A stretch of DNA of 64,000 nt, taken from the NCBI GenBank assembly GCA_036346395.1, contig CM070599.1:28821232-28885231 (forward strand), given 5' to 3'. Below are positions 48,945 through 60,704 of this stretch, one piece after another. This stretch comes from Hsuehochloa calcarea. Its lineage: Eukaryota; Streptophyta; Magnoliopsida; Poales; Poaceae. Every line of letters starts with the position of its first letter. Positions within the stretch are counted from its first letter, which is position 1. A model generated the notes under the pieces. The model was given only the letters and a program-made list of their open reading frames with translations. It was not told where the DNA came from and made no database searches. A program made the translations under genes and the position numbers.

Positions 48945-49452
48945 ATATGAATAGTTTGGTTCTTTTGTGAATATACACGGTGAAGTGTAAATTCTTGTCC
49001 CACTGGGTGAGGTGGGAACATGGCATTGTACAGCAATTTATAGGTGTTGATCAGTAGGTTAGTTCAGGGGTGAAGAATTCTAGGTGCAGGGCAAATATGG
49101 ATGTCCCTGCACCAGGATTTAGTCAGGGTTCAGAGATGCTCAATTGCATCTGGGAGTGTTTTTAGAACTAAATAATGTGAATAATTATTTATATGCTGTA
49201 AATATTTCGATCGTTTGGGCAGTGGGATTGTTAAACTCCAGTTGACATGCGTTCAAAATCAGTTTTTCTTCAAAGCAGAATGTGCTTGACATTTGTTCTG
49301 ATTCAAATAATACTTATGAGCGTGATCGCTATAACATTGAATAATCTGTGAAGCTACGTTACTCTGCAAATGTAATCCAAGTTAATATCACACACACTTG
49401 GTACAAAATCCTCATCTTTCGAACCTAAAAAGATCCTATAACACAATACACT
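48945..49452. other. Shared 3' region of convergent genes
   Basis: 508 bp between the stop codons of the TCP11 gene (+) and the MPH1-like gene (-). It should hold both 3' untranslated regions. AT-rich, with no other feature seen. Confidence 0.7.
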
Positions 49453-50765
49453 TCAAGACGCATTAGCAGTGGAGACGCCTGCTAATTCAGCTTGCTCCTG
49501 CATCATGCCTACCAGCACCTCAGCGGCTGCCGCGCCGCCACTGCCTCCCGCCTCCACCTGCGCGCTGGACGAAAGCTGCTGCACGCCCGGCGGCGCCGAT
49601 GCCTCCACGGTCGACGACGGGCCGGACGTCTCGGTGGGAGAGGACGCCTCGACGGACGGGCTGGACTGGAGCGCGGGCGCGGCGACGGACGCCTCGACCG
49701 TCTGCTGCGCCGGCTTGAACTTGGTGATGTAGTAAGTGAGGGGCGGGCCGGAGTAGTCCTGCCCCTGCACCTGCGGCTGGTTCTTGCCGACCTGGAGGAG
49801 GACAGCCGACGCCGCGGCGATGGAGAAGAGCGCGATGCCCGCGGTGACGGCCACCGTGTTCTCGGACCCCTCGGCCGACGTACCTGAGGCGCCCGAGCTG
49901 ATCGCGCTCTCTGCCACGTACACCGTCGGCTGTCCATGGTAGTGTATGTTCTTGTCAGTTTGGGATGAAGAAAATATCGCAGACAGGAGTTACACCTATA
50001 CACTATATATCTGTGAATGATGAGAAGATCGCAAATTTGCAACTTGTGAACTTGATTGCAACTTCCCAAGGAACAATCGGCACTCAAACCATTTGATCGA
50101 ACCGTTCTAGATGCTCGTTCTAATCATGTCACGTTTGCAGAACTGCTAATAATAGTATCAGAAACTAAATGGCAGGAACTTCAGCTCCTCTGAATTTCGC
50201 CACGGAATGTGTCAGAAACTAAATCGGCAAGGGGTTTAGGTGATAAAAGAATTACCTCGACGGAGTAGATGTTCGTTTGCCCTGCGGTGTCCTTCTCGAC
50301 GTAGCCGGTCCAGCCTTTCTTCTTCGGGGGGAAGGTGCCCACGACCTTGGTCTTCTCTCCGGCCAGCCACTCCACGCTCAGGTTCCCCACCTGCACGTAG
50401 AAAGAAAGAATTAGCCATCACCACCTAGCTACCGAGCTACTGCATTCTTTCATTGCACGATTCTGCTTTGAAATCGCATTCATGATTCGCAGCAAGAGCT
50501 AATTAATAAGTGAATGGGGGAGGATTAGGAACAAGGGAGGGGAGGGGATTACCTCCTTCTCGGGCGCGCACTCCTCCGTGTTGCAGTCGGACTCATCCGG
50601 CGAGGAGGTGGGCAGCGGCGGCGGTGAGGAGGCGGCATTGCAAGAGACCATGGACACCCTGCCGCTGCCTCCTCCCACCCCAAGCCTCTGTGGCCTCCTC
50701 AGGGAGGCGCAGGCGCAGCTGCAGCTGCTGGCGGAGAGCATGGACTGCGCCGCCGTGCAAGCCAT
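49453..50765 (-). CDS. MPH1: MPH1-like protein (photosystem II maintenance under high light)
   Basis: Three exons: 50553-50765 (71 codons), 50256-50390 (45 codons) and 49453-49929 (158 codons plus stop), giving 274 residues with phase-0 junctions and GT-AG introns. The first exon is a Ser/Ala/Arg-rich chloroplast transit peptide (MACTAAQSMLSASSCSCACA). Exon 2 has the conserved FPPKKKGWTGYVEKDTAGQ and IYSVE. Exon 3 starts PTVYVAESAISSG, has one membrane helix (TVAVTAGIALFSIAAASAVL), then GPPLTYYITKFKP and a long Pro/Ser/Ala-rich tail. In Arabidopsis, MPH1 (a Pro-rich thylakoid membrane protein) associates with photosystem II and protects it under high light. Assignment is from remembered motif order. 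The gene is intact. Confidence 0.88.
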
Positions 50766-51589
50766 CTCCCCAAGCTACCTCTCTCAGCAGCAGAAAGAAG
50801 CTGCAAGAAACCGAACCGAGCGAACGCAGGAGCGGAGAAGAGTGAGGTCAAGGCGGTTCTTGAGTTCCTGTGGTTCCCTCTTGCTCGGCTCTGCCACTTG
50901 GTTTCTCGGTGCTGCAGCGGAAGGTGCTGGAAGAAGGCAGAAAAAAAATCTCGGACCGAGATTTCGCTGCTCGAATGGCCAGCTCTGATTTGATTTCTGT
51001 GGATGGCGCCTATCCACGCCGCGCTGCCTTCGATTCGGCTTCGACAGATGATGTCGCGGCAGTCCCTGCAGACCTGGTCAAACGGGTCCGGTACGGTAGG
51101 ACCTATTTCGATTTGGTTACTAATTTGTATCATGCCGAGTCGATCCACGGGCGAGTGATAGTCCAGACATGGGTATTCATCCCGGGTCAGGCTGGCTCAA
51201 GCTCGTTTGGCCCATCGAGTCAAGGGTGACTCGTTTGGTCCGTTATAATGAAAAGAAAAAGAAAAAATTAGAATTTTTAAAAATTAAATATATAGAATTC
51301 AAAAGTAGACATAATTTTTTTTTAAAAAAAAAAAATGAGACAATCATATTGAAAATGTAATAAATAACTTTATTAATGTCCAACTGGTTGCCTCGTTAAA
51401 TCCTTCGCCAAGTAAAAACTCAAAATGAGAAAACTTTAGCAAAGAAAAAAGAGTATAGCATATATTTCTACAATTGTACATACATGATACATTCTTGTTC
51501 TATGTGTTTGTGTCATTATCTAAGTACAGATTTTCGAATACCTCCAACAAATCTGGATTTTTCATAGAGTGTTGTGTTCATGAATAAGC
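50766..51589. other. MPH1 upstream region and degenerate hAT flank
   Basis: The first 250 bp should be the promoter and 5' untranslated region of the MPH1-like gene; no clear TATA box is seen. CAAACGGGTCCGG (about 51078) and CCCGGGTCAGGCTGGCTCAA (about 51181) resemble subterminal GC-rich words of grass hAT elements, but no terminus could be fixed. Confidence 0.4.
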
Positions 51590-53614
51590 TTGTTCTCAGT
51601 CCTTCACAGTTAGAAGGATCTCTACCATCTCACTTATGAGACTTGTTCTTCTCTCCTCCAATATTCTTCCAGAAAGATTGAAAGCGGACTCGAGGGAAAC
51701 CGTAGAGACATGAACAATTAATACATCACGTGCAAGTGTGGATAGCACGGGATATGTTAACTTATGGGCTTACCACCATTGCGAGATGTCGAAACCTTAT
51801 GAGTTGAAATCCACTGTATCGTTATCCAGATAAGTGGATAGTTCTATGCTCCTTGTGGATCTTGGCTGGGGCAGGCGTTGTGTAGAAGAAGAAGAAGAAG
51901 AAGATCTGGACCTGGACCTAGAGGAAGAGGCACCGAAGATCGCGCCCCACATATTTATCTTCCCACTTGAGGTGGGGGCTACTGGAGGTCGTTGTGAGCG
52001 GACTCCAAGGAACTTATTTTTCATACCTTTGGTAAACCTCGTATAACCTAGAATGAACTTCTGCAAAATAGTTAGTATAGTCTAGCCCCGTAGCATCACT
52101 AAGAAGATCAAGTACAGTACCAAATGCATCAATTTTAGCCCTAAAATCTAAAAGAAATGCAAATGCATATAGGTAAGGGATTTCTCTATAATATTTAAGG
52201 TATTTAGATTTCATGAGAACAACAACATCGTATAAAACTAAGTCATTTTCATACATTTTCAATTGAGTAGCAATCTGTAAAATAGTATGCACAATTATAA
52301 GAGATGTTGGATAGTAGACAGCGGACAAAGCAACAGTTGCCTTATAAAAATTCTAAAAACGACAGTATCTTCTCAGCAATGAACCAATATTGCTCAGTTA
52401 ATAGTATAATATCGTTAGTGCTAGGATAATGCGTTTGAATAAAAATAGAAAAAGTGCTATTTGTATGGTAAAAGATTCTTAAGCATAGGTAAATAGAGTT
52501 CCACCTTACCTCCATGTCCAAACCGAATTTTCTTGAACGTACACCCATCGCCATGCAGAATTTCTTATATTGTGTTATTCTTACATTAGAATTATTCAAG
52601 AAAGAAATCACATCGCGAAAAGCTTTAATATACGGATTCAACATTTTCAAACCACATTTGACTATAAGGTTGATAATATGATAAGCACATCATTGATGTA
52701 GCAAGAAGAAATCAACATATGTACTCAATATTGGAGTAAGAATATCCATGGCTCTAGAATTTGAAGCGGCATTGACTAAAGTATTGGTGAATATTTTGTC
52801 TGTAAGACCAAAGTCTTCCACGACTTTGATAATACAGTTCGCAATATTCTCCCCCCGTGTGTGCTACATCAATTAATTTCAAAGCTATGATCCTTTTCTA
52901 CATTATCCAGTCATCATTAACATAATGCGCAACTACAATAAGGTAATCTTCTCTAGCCCAACCACTCCATATGTCCGAGGACAGGGCCACTGAAAATGTG
53001 CACGTACTAAATAGTTCCTTTATTTTATTACGATGTTCATTATAGTATTTCACTAGATCCCTAATTGTTGTGCTGTAGAAATGAAAGAAAATCTAGGATT
53101 ATACGCAGTCCTAATGTAATTTTGGAAAGAAGCAGACTTGCTAAAGCCTAACGGTAAATCCTCAGGAGCAATTAAATGATAAAGAGATTGGCGGGCTACC
53201 GAGGATCGTAGTCCCAGCTAGATACCGTACCGTCGAGATTGTATTGCAGCTGCGTTTGCTTCATCACCAATCCTTGCTTGGTTCGACATCTTGTAGCATA
53301 TCTAAGCAAGTGTCCGTTCCACCTGTAGACTTTGCAGACAATTCATGGTGATAAATTTTACAAATAGCATATGGTACCTCATTTCCCGCTGCATCTTGCT
53401 TGGTTGTCCTGTCAAAATTCTCCCACACTCCCGATGTAGACAGTCTCGACCTCTTTGCTCCGGTTGCCATGGAGCCTGATGACATAACTCCACTTTGCTC
53501 CTCCGGTGAAACCTCCGGTTGGTTTGAGGCAGCCGCAACCGCCTCCATGGACGAAATTTCCTCCAGTGGAAGTCCGTAATCATCGAGAGCAAAATTGTCA
53601 TAAGGACTGTCCAT
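51590..53614 (-). pseudogene. hAT-family transposase (Ac-like), decayed
   Basis: It starts at 53614 with an acidic N-terminus, then a BED zinc finger (SGVWENFDR, then AICKIYHHELSAKSTGGTD) whose first CxxC is degenerate (CKIY), continuing as fragments to 52850. At 52342-52650 and 52014-52328 the core fragments include MEVRWNSIYLCLRIF and YREIPYLYAFAFLLDFRAK. The C-terminal hAT dimerisation region lies at about 51600-51790 (YPVLSTLARDVL, TVSLESAFNLSGRILEERR, with SLISEMVEIL). Stops and frameshifts interrupt every part. The order matches plant Ac/Tam3-like transposases. No active source is implied. Confidence 0.9.
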
Positions 53615-54340
53615 AACGAGAACTGCAAAATCAAAACTAACATTATTACTACTTTCATCTTAGCATAACAAGAACTAATAATAAAAGTATTACAAAATAG
53701 TATTGTAAAAATTGAGATTTCCAAATTCTGATATAATTTTTTTGAATTGTGCCAAATTAACTCAACACGTATTTGAATTTGCACAACACAATTTCAAAGA
53801 GAGAATGGAGAATGAAGGAGTGCTGAATGAGGGGGGTATGATGGCTATTTATAGAAAAAAATTCATAATTTTTGAATTTTTTTGCTATTTTTTAAGACCC
53901 CAACGGTCAAAACGGTCCATCACTGTTCATGTCGTGTCGGGCTGGCCCACCGTGCTGAGGTGGCGGCTCTGGCACGGCCTGGATTCTCGTTCCAGACCGG
54001 TACGGCCTATAAATAGTGCGAATCGTGCCGTATTGTAACAGACTGAGCTTAGAGTGTCGTGCCTCGTGTCGACACACGATAGACTTGACCCATTTAGCCA
54101 GCTGTGCGTCCCTGACTCCCCTGTGGCCAGCTCGACATCCTGGCCTAGCTCAGCCAGGCCGGAGGGTCGAGATGGTCGGCCGCCTGGTCCAGCGAAAAGG
54201 CCTTGCATCAGCCTGCTGCGGTGCATGTACCGGATTCAAAATTGAGTATTGACGTATCGTAGCAATCAAACATTGTTCTTTCGAGACGAGTCTTTAATCA
54301 AACGTAAGACCGCCGGTTAAGGCCCTTGCAGCCAAATCGT
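53615..54340. other. hAT 5' flank and GC-rich subterminal sequence
   Basis: 53615-53900 is the transposase upstream region. 53930-54230 has GTCGTGTCGGGCTGGCCCAC, CACGGCCTGG and CGTGCC words typical of the right end of grass hAT elements, plus a TATA-like CTATAAATAGTGCG at about 54007. No inverted terminus or 8-bp duplication was found. Confidence 0.4.
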
Positions 54341-54354
54341 CCGTGCGCGTACCA

Positions 54355-54610
54355 AGTGAGGATCGAGCTGTGGCTCGGATGGCTAACAACGGCAGGTGAG
54401 GGAGCTGCCCGCCACGGTTCGATTCCGGGGTTCAAACTCACGCATCTCACAAATAACAAAGATACTAACGGTGTCGTGATTGAGATGATAATACATTTGA
54501 AGCTCCTCCGTACTGCATCGGGATTACACGTGATGATAATACATTTGAAGCTGCAAATACCGGAGAAAAAAACCAATATAAAAAAATCCAAAGAAAAAAA
54601 TATATTTTAA
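54355..54610 (+). mobile_element. Candidate tRNA-derived SINE
   Basis: An RNA polymerase III A box-like TGGCTCGGATGG (54371-54382) is followed after 33 bp by a perfect B box GGTTCGATTCC (54416-54426). It does not fold as a tRNA. About 190 bp downstream the sequence ends in A-rich runs. This is the layout of a plant SINE; target-site duplications were not resolved. Confidence 0.5.
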
Positions 54611-54984
54611 AAGTTTTAAATAGTATTTTAAATAAAATAAAATAGTATCATAAATAATATTTTAATCCTTTTTTTAATCTCTTGCGGTCTCTCACGGCCA
54701 GCGGAGGCACGCCCCACTTCCAGACTCGGCCTGCTCCGTACCCTAAGGATTCAGATTTCACAAGTGACGGTGAGGAGTCCTTAGGTGTCATTTTTGTAAA
54801 ATTAGTGACGGTGAGGATTCAGATAGCCAAAATTGCTATTTGTGCGTGAATAGTGACATATGAGCCAAAAACTCGAAATAAATTAGCCCAGCCTATCAAA
54901 TCCATGAAATGGTTGGATAGACCTGAGTAATGATATACACGCAGCTTGCGTTAAGCTGCTAGGATGTTAAAAAATTGGCTCAGG
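54611..54984. other. AT-rich spacer
   Basis: No gene recognised. A GTGACGGTGAGGA word occurs twice about 40 bp apart. Confidence 0.4.
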
Positions 54985-54986
54985 GG

Positions 54987-55086
54987 TCTCTTGGCTCATC
55001 GTTAAATGCAGTCGAATGACATACTCCTCATTTTGGTCTCTTGGCTCATCGTTAAATGCAGTCGAATGACATACTCCTCATTTTGG
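54987..55086. repeat. Perfect two-copy 50-bp tandem repeat
   Basis: 54987-55036 and 55037-55086 look identical, starting TCTCTTGGCTCATCGTTAAA, in the 3' flank of the minus-strand DDT-domain gene. Confidence 0.9.
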
Positions 55087-55178
55087 TGTATCAATTACCA
55101 ATAATCCAAAATGAACCCCCTATGAGGGTTCGAAGAATAGGCCATAAAAAAAGCAGCCAATCCTATCAACTAAATACC

Positions 55179-58100
55179 TCATTTTTCTTTCCATTTGTTG
55201 ACATACTTGAGGAATGACATACAAGGGTTATCCTTTGGTTGGACTTGTACACGAGAGGAACGCCGCAATACAGCCTCTTCAAGTAACATTTTCTGTGTAA
55301 CGTCCTTCAATCTCTTTTCCATAGCATTACTATAACAGGTTAAAAAAGAATTAGTTGCCAGATAAAAGAGCAAAGCTTTCACCTGGTATGAATAACTATA
55401 CGACCTAAGAGTGTGGCCGTATAGGAAGGGTTGGCCTAATGGCCTGCTCAGCAGGTTCAAGGGTAACATGGAAGCATGCAGAGTAACCAAGGTTTCCTTC
55501 ATGTTCGCAAAAAATATATCCACAAATTCATAACACAAACACAGTATGCACAAAATACTTATCCAATTAAAGACAGAAAATCTATGTGTAGATGAATTAA
55601 AATGTAAGAACTATGTGTCTAGCTAGCAGGTTTCAAAAACCGTTTGCACGGAGGTGGGGGGACACTCCATGTGCGGTCAAGTGAAAACTGGGCATTTTTT
55701 CCCCCAAAATTTCAAATTTGAGATTTCTTTTTCAAGATTTGATGTTCAGGACTTCGGATCATGTCTAAGAAAGTAAGAAGGGCATCTGTTCCGCGAAAAA
55801 TGGAGATCAAAAGGTGTAATTTAGGCTCTAAACTAGCCCTTTCAATAAAACTGGTCTGGATGGTTCATCCGGCTTTTCTTGAACCCTAGTTAGTGCCAAG
55901 TTATTCCAGATCCAGAATGCAACAGAAAATTGGTCGCTTAATATCACTGCTTAAATAATAAAGTTAAAAATTAAAAGCATGCCCATTCACATTGGTCTAC
56001 AGAGCCACCATAATGTAATGATCTGATCATTTGATGTGCAATGTCCAGTAAAGCAAGGTAAGAAAGGACAAAAGTATAAACTACACTGAATAACAATTGG
56101 CATGAATTCCATATAGGCATATACATAAGGCTTTGAAAATTTTGAAATGTGATTATCTGTACTTCCTACAACCAGCAATTCTCCCTTTCAAAAATTCACA
56201 GAAAGGCAACCATCACACGACTAAACATTCCAATAGTATGAAACAAGTTAGAAGTTATGCTCATAAAAATACTTCCATACCTTATTTTATCATAGAACTT
56301 GTCAAGCTGCCGTTTGAGTGCTCTCTCCCTTATACCTTTAATGTTTAATGATCCAATGAGCGCATCAAGCTGTTAATTACAAATTGAACATAGAATTGTT
56401 ATCACCAGAAAACCAAACAGAGGGATTCCCGCAGTTTCAAAGCAATCACCTCTTCCTTAGTGCTGTAGTACCCCCACTCTGTGGAATCTGCACTTTCGAC
56501 GAAAAGTCTTCCTTCACGCCTAAAAAACCAATACCTGTTGTAGAATCTGTCTTTTCCAAGGGGACTAGTTTGTACAGATTGTTTCTCCAATTCTGTTTCA
56601 AGATGTCTCATCTACAAAGAAATAAGCAAAGGTAAGCACTGTCATGAACAGTTTCAGCAGAGACATGCATGTACATATGTAAGAATGGACAAGTGTGCAT
56701 GCAAATTCACATGGAAAAAAAGGGTATAAGTTCTCGCCAGATGCATTTTCCCATCTCCCATCTTGCTGCCAGAAATATTTTTCTTGTCCTTCCCTTCTTT
56801 CCCCACAAGCTGGCCATTGATATTCTCATTGCCATTTTGCGCAGCATCTGTCTGGTTCATTTCATTTTCTGTCGCCCCTTCCATGTTCAGCTTCTGCTCT
56901 TCCTTGCTTTTTCTAGCAACCTCTCTTTTAGCTGCTGCAAGTTCTTGATGCAGGTCAATCCGTTCATCTAATTTCTCTCTTACAGCAGAAGTTGTAATGG
57001 CTTCATCTACCAATTCCCGTAGAATTTTAAGTTTTAGACCAGTGTGAACAAGACCATAATGACCCCTCCGTACTGTTGATACATTACTGGAGAACTCTTC
57101 TTTACTTGTCATTTCCAAGAAATCGCATAGATACTCAGCCCAGGTGACTAAAGTTACCTACATACAATGCATGCGAACATGTAAGGAAAAAATACAGTAC
57201 CACTTCATGCACACTTAAATTTTGAATAAGAAGAAATCACCTTGAATTTCCTTTTCTTGTTCTGGAGAAATGTAAAATATCCACCTTCGTCTCTAATGAG
57301 CAAATGGAAAAGTGCAGCATGTATTTCCACCAGAAGAACAAGATTGCTTTCTTTGTGGCAAACTGCATTCTCCAGATCTAAGAGAGAAAATGGTGACAAA
57401 CATAAAAGCCTCCCAAAAGATGTGCAGAAATCCCAGACCATAAGGAGATCTCCCACAGAATCTATAGGCACTCTAAAATATGTAGATAATGGACGTTTCT
57501 TTGACAAAACGGGGTCATCTGCTGCAGGCTTTACTAAAAGATCATCAATTGGGTATTTAACTGGTAGTTCTATTTGTTCCTCGTCTGAAAGTCATATGAA
57601 AATTGAATGGTAAGAACCTTGACAGAAATGCAGTAGAATCAAAACCATGTTAACATATGAACTGGAAGAGATGACATGGATATCTACTAAATCACCTTTC
57701 TTCGTCCTTTTTTTGGCATCTTCTGTGGTTCCATTCTCAAGTGTTTTCCTCGCTTTGGACAATCCTTCACCATTCTGTGAGCCATGATTTCTTTAGGATC
57801 ATAATAATATGAAACGGAATAAAGGAAATGAGGAAAGATGGTTACCATCAAGTCTTTTGGGGGCTCAGTGGGTATGCCATATTTCTTTCCAAGATTTGCA
57901 TGTATAATCCATGGAGAATTTTGTGATGCCGATTCCCTAATAAATATCTTCAGCATATTACGACTAGCACGTGCCTTCTTGCGAATTAGATCATCAGCTC
58001 TGACAACTTTAGTGTTGATTACTGCATTGTCTTGACCAATCCAACCCACCTCGTACATCTTGGTGTTACCAGAGCCTATAACCTTCAAAATCTTGCAAGC

Positions 58101-59260
58101 AGCCTCAGAACCATCTTTTTTAGCATGTAATTCTAATCCTTCAAACAGATCCTCTTGCAGACTACCATATATTTTGTTGACAAGGTCAGTCAAGCTAAGA
58201 GTGCCTGAAGCAAATGTAGCACAAAATTCCAGTCTATTAGAAGCAAATCAAAGAACATAAGTATTCTAAATGGGACAAACAATTTGCCTTCTTCACAGAA
58301 TACAATACAAAGTAGTGTATGAAAACATCATAAATAATGCACATCAACAGTTTGCGACAGTATGAAAAAAATACCTCATTACAAAGTACCAATGATACAA
58401 CACACCTAACTAAATGTGCGGTCACATGGTGGCATCATTGGAGGACGAGATATCATCAAATTTATCCAATAAAGATGCCGGTGAACAATCCAAAATAATA
58501 AAAAATAAAAGCCAATGGTAAGTGAGACTTGTCAATGGATACAAATTGAGAACCTCTAATATGAAAAACTCCTTACCAACATAAAATTCTAGACATGTAA
58601 TGGTACATCGTATCACAAACACAGGTACCAATCTTTCAAACAATATCAGCTCAATGTAACTTTATCTAGCAAAGGACAAATGAGAAACACATAACAAAAT
58701 GGTATATCTATTTGGCCACTGGCCAACAGTGTGCATCAAGAAATAAAAGATATGAATTGAAAATGCACAATCATAATAACAGTCAAGAAATGCAACAAAG
58801 TCAGGAAAAGCTTGATCCTACTGTATTGAACCATCTGGAGGACAGGGACCACTAGCTCTCTTGGCAACTGTTGAGCCTTCTCTGCAGCATGATGCTCTGA
58901 AACCAAAGCTTCCTCATAGGTTAAATTAGATTTTCCGGACACCTTACATGACCAGACTCTTTGACGGTAAAGGTTCAACCTATTCAGGTATTCCCTAATA
59001 AATAGTCAAGGATACAAGCATATTGCTGTAATATAATCTAATGCAAGTGTAAAAGCTACAAGTACAGGGTATCAGATTTGATTGGAAATCACGCTTCATA
59101 TCAGATGCAAATCAACTAGCTGCCAATAATTCCATGCAAGAGGATACTGGTAATCTCGGAATATCTCCTTAGTAAACCGAACTTGGAACACCTTCTCCTT
59201 AGGATCCAAGTCCTTTGGTGGATCCAACAAGAAGAAAGGTGTCCTCTTGAAGAGAGGCAT
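55179..59260 (-). CDS. WAC/DDT/WHIM chromatin-remodelling subunit (ACF1-like)
   Basis: Nine coding exons on the minus strand: 59148-59260, 58822-58994, 57846-58204, 57696-57774, 57241-57584, about 56711-57157, 56450-56611, 56281-56369 and 55179-55329; phases close to 638 residues. The start MPLFKRTPFFLLDPPKDL and LYRQRVWSCKVSGKSNLTYE form the WAC (Acf1 N-terminal) domain, residues 1-95. The DDT domain (PIDSVGDLLMVWDFCTSF, LSPFSLLDLENAV) is at about 281-345. A Glu/Lys coiled region (about 390-450) and the WHIM motif GKDRFYNRYWFFRREGRLFV (about 520-540) follow. Such proteins partner ISWI ATPases in nucleosome spacing; plant equivalents are the DDT proteins that bind CHR11/CHR17. The exon 6 donor (about 56711) is the least certain boundary. 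No break is seen. Confidence 0.88.
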
Positions 59261-60247
59261 TGTATCCCTGTAATACAGCCTCTACAAAAGGCACAGTTTG
59301 TTCGGGACCTGCAAAAGTTCACAATTATTGTTGCATTCTCCTTCATGGGAAGCTCTAAGCTGCTAATAGTCACATCATGCAGATAAAGCAAATAATAATA
59401 ATAAGAGGGAATACGATTAACAGAGAAATGGAGGCTAATGTTAATTTATAATTATATGCTAATTTCATATTGCTTTTGTGTTAATCTGTTATATAAATAT
59501 TCAAAATACATTCTGTACATGCTAATCTTCACTATAAAATACAATAAACAGGTAACATTTCTCTGATATAGCCGCATAAATATAAACTAAATGGCACTAG
59601 TGCGACACTTGCAAATCCAACAAGAAAGATGTTCTTCTGCTTACATCAACAACAAAATGCACTTCGGATTTTCATCCAGCAGCACATATCACAACCAAGT
59701 TAGACTCGGACTGCAAGGCGACCATACCCTGAGCTCAACTCTCCCAGGCCCAAGAACCAATAAATCCCCAAACGCACAACAACGCACTAGACATTTGCAC
59801 CCTTCCACCCATAAGCACAAATTACAAAGACAAAAAAGGAATAACCATTTGCCCACACACAGCATGAACTAGTCAACACGCCGCTCCAATCCACCGAATC
59901 CAAGAACCAAGAAACGCCCTAAACAAATCAACACCCCAACTCCCGCCATCAAATCACCGATTCTTGGCGCGAGCAAGCCTCCCAGACCCCCACAAAACCC
60001 CATTCCAGACACCCCCCAAAAAAAAGCTCGCCCATCCCCACCCCACCGCACGAAACCCCCAAAAGGGCGCCTCCAAACCCTAGTCCACCACAACCAGCCG
60101 CGCACCCCACCGGCCACCTCCGCACCAACCTCGCACGAACAAAACCCACAAGCCCCATCAAAACCACGACGAAATCATCCCAAACTATCGATCCTGCATT
60201 GACCCGCGCCATAAAACAATGAGATAAAGATTTCCCGAGGCCTCACC
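59261..60247 (-). other. 5' UTR and first intron of the DDT-domain gene
   Basis: The ATG exon begins at 59267 after acceptor ATTACAG, only six bases upstream of the ATG. A good donor (TTCTTG|GTGAGG) ends a GC-rich leader exon at 60247, so the first intron is about 980 bp and lies wholly in the leader. Open frames in the intron (59869-60212) have no domain. The leader start is not defined. Confidence 0.65.
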
Positions 60248-60704
60248 AAGAAGTCCGCCGATACGGCGTTGCCGGCGGCGAGGCGAGGGTCGTCAGGGAG
60301 TTACGGGGCACACCCGCGGCGGCGTGTGGGTGGGGGCGAGACCCCCCCGGTTTGGTGGCGCGGGGGATTTGGCGCTCGAGGGAGATTGGGGAACGAGGGA
60401 AGCCAAAGGAGGAAGAGGGAACGCCTCGTGACTCGGGGATAAATTTTATAGCGGTTTGATGTGGACAAACGGACGGTTTCTTGCAGAATCTCGAGGGCAC
60501 ATTTTGCAGCTAGGTACCTCGGCTTTCTGTTTTTCTCAGATCGCTTGGACTGGTTGAAACTTATGCTACGGTTTGTCAATTGGTGCACCGAGAAGTGAGA
60601 ATCTGAACTTGGAGGAGCAGGCACTAGCATGTGAGTTCAATAATAAGTTGTCCTGAATTAAGTGGTAAAACAATGTTTCCAATTTACTATGTATACAGGG
60701 AAAT
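60248..60704. other. Leader exon and promoter of the DDT-domain gene
   Basis: GC-rich to about 60430 (likely 5' leader), then mixed sequence. The minus-strand open frame at 60243-60500 has no recognisable domain and probably reflects composition. Confidence 0.5.

Noticed and set aside
49492..50087. Plus-strand and alternative minus-strand frames across the MPH1-like exon 3
   Set aside because: Arg/Ser-rich shadows of the real exon, which has exact splice sites and the conserved membrane helix.
59869..60212. Gly/Trp-rich minus-strand frames of 82-87 codons
   Set aside because: They lie in the first intron of the DDT-domain gene, show no domain and reflect CA/CCC-rich composition.
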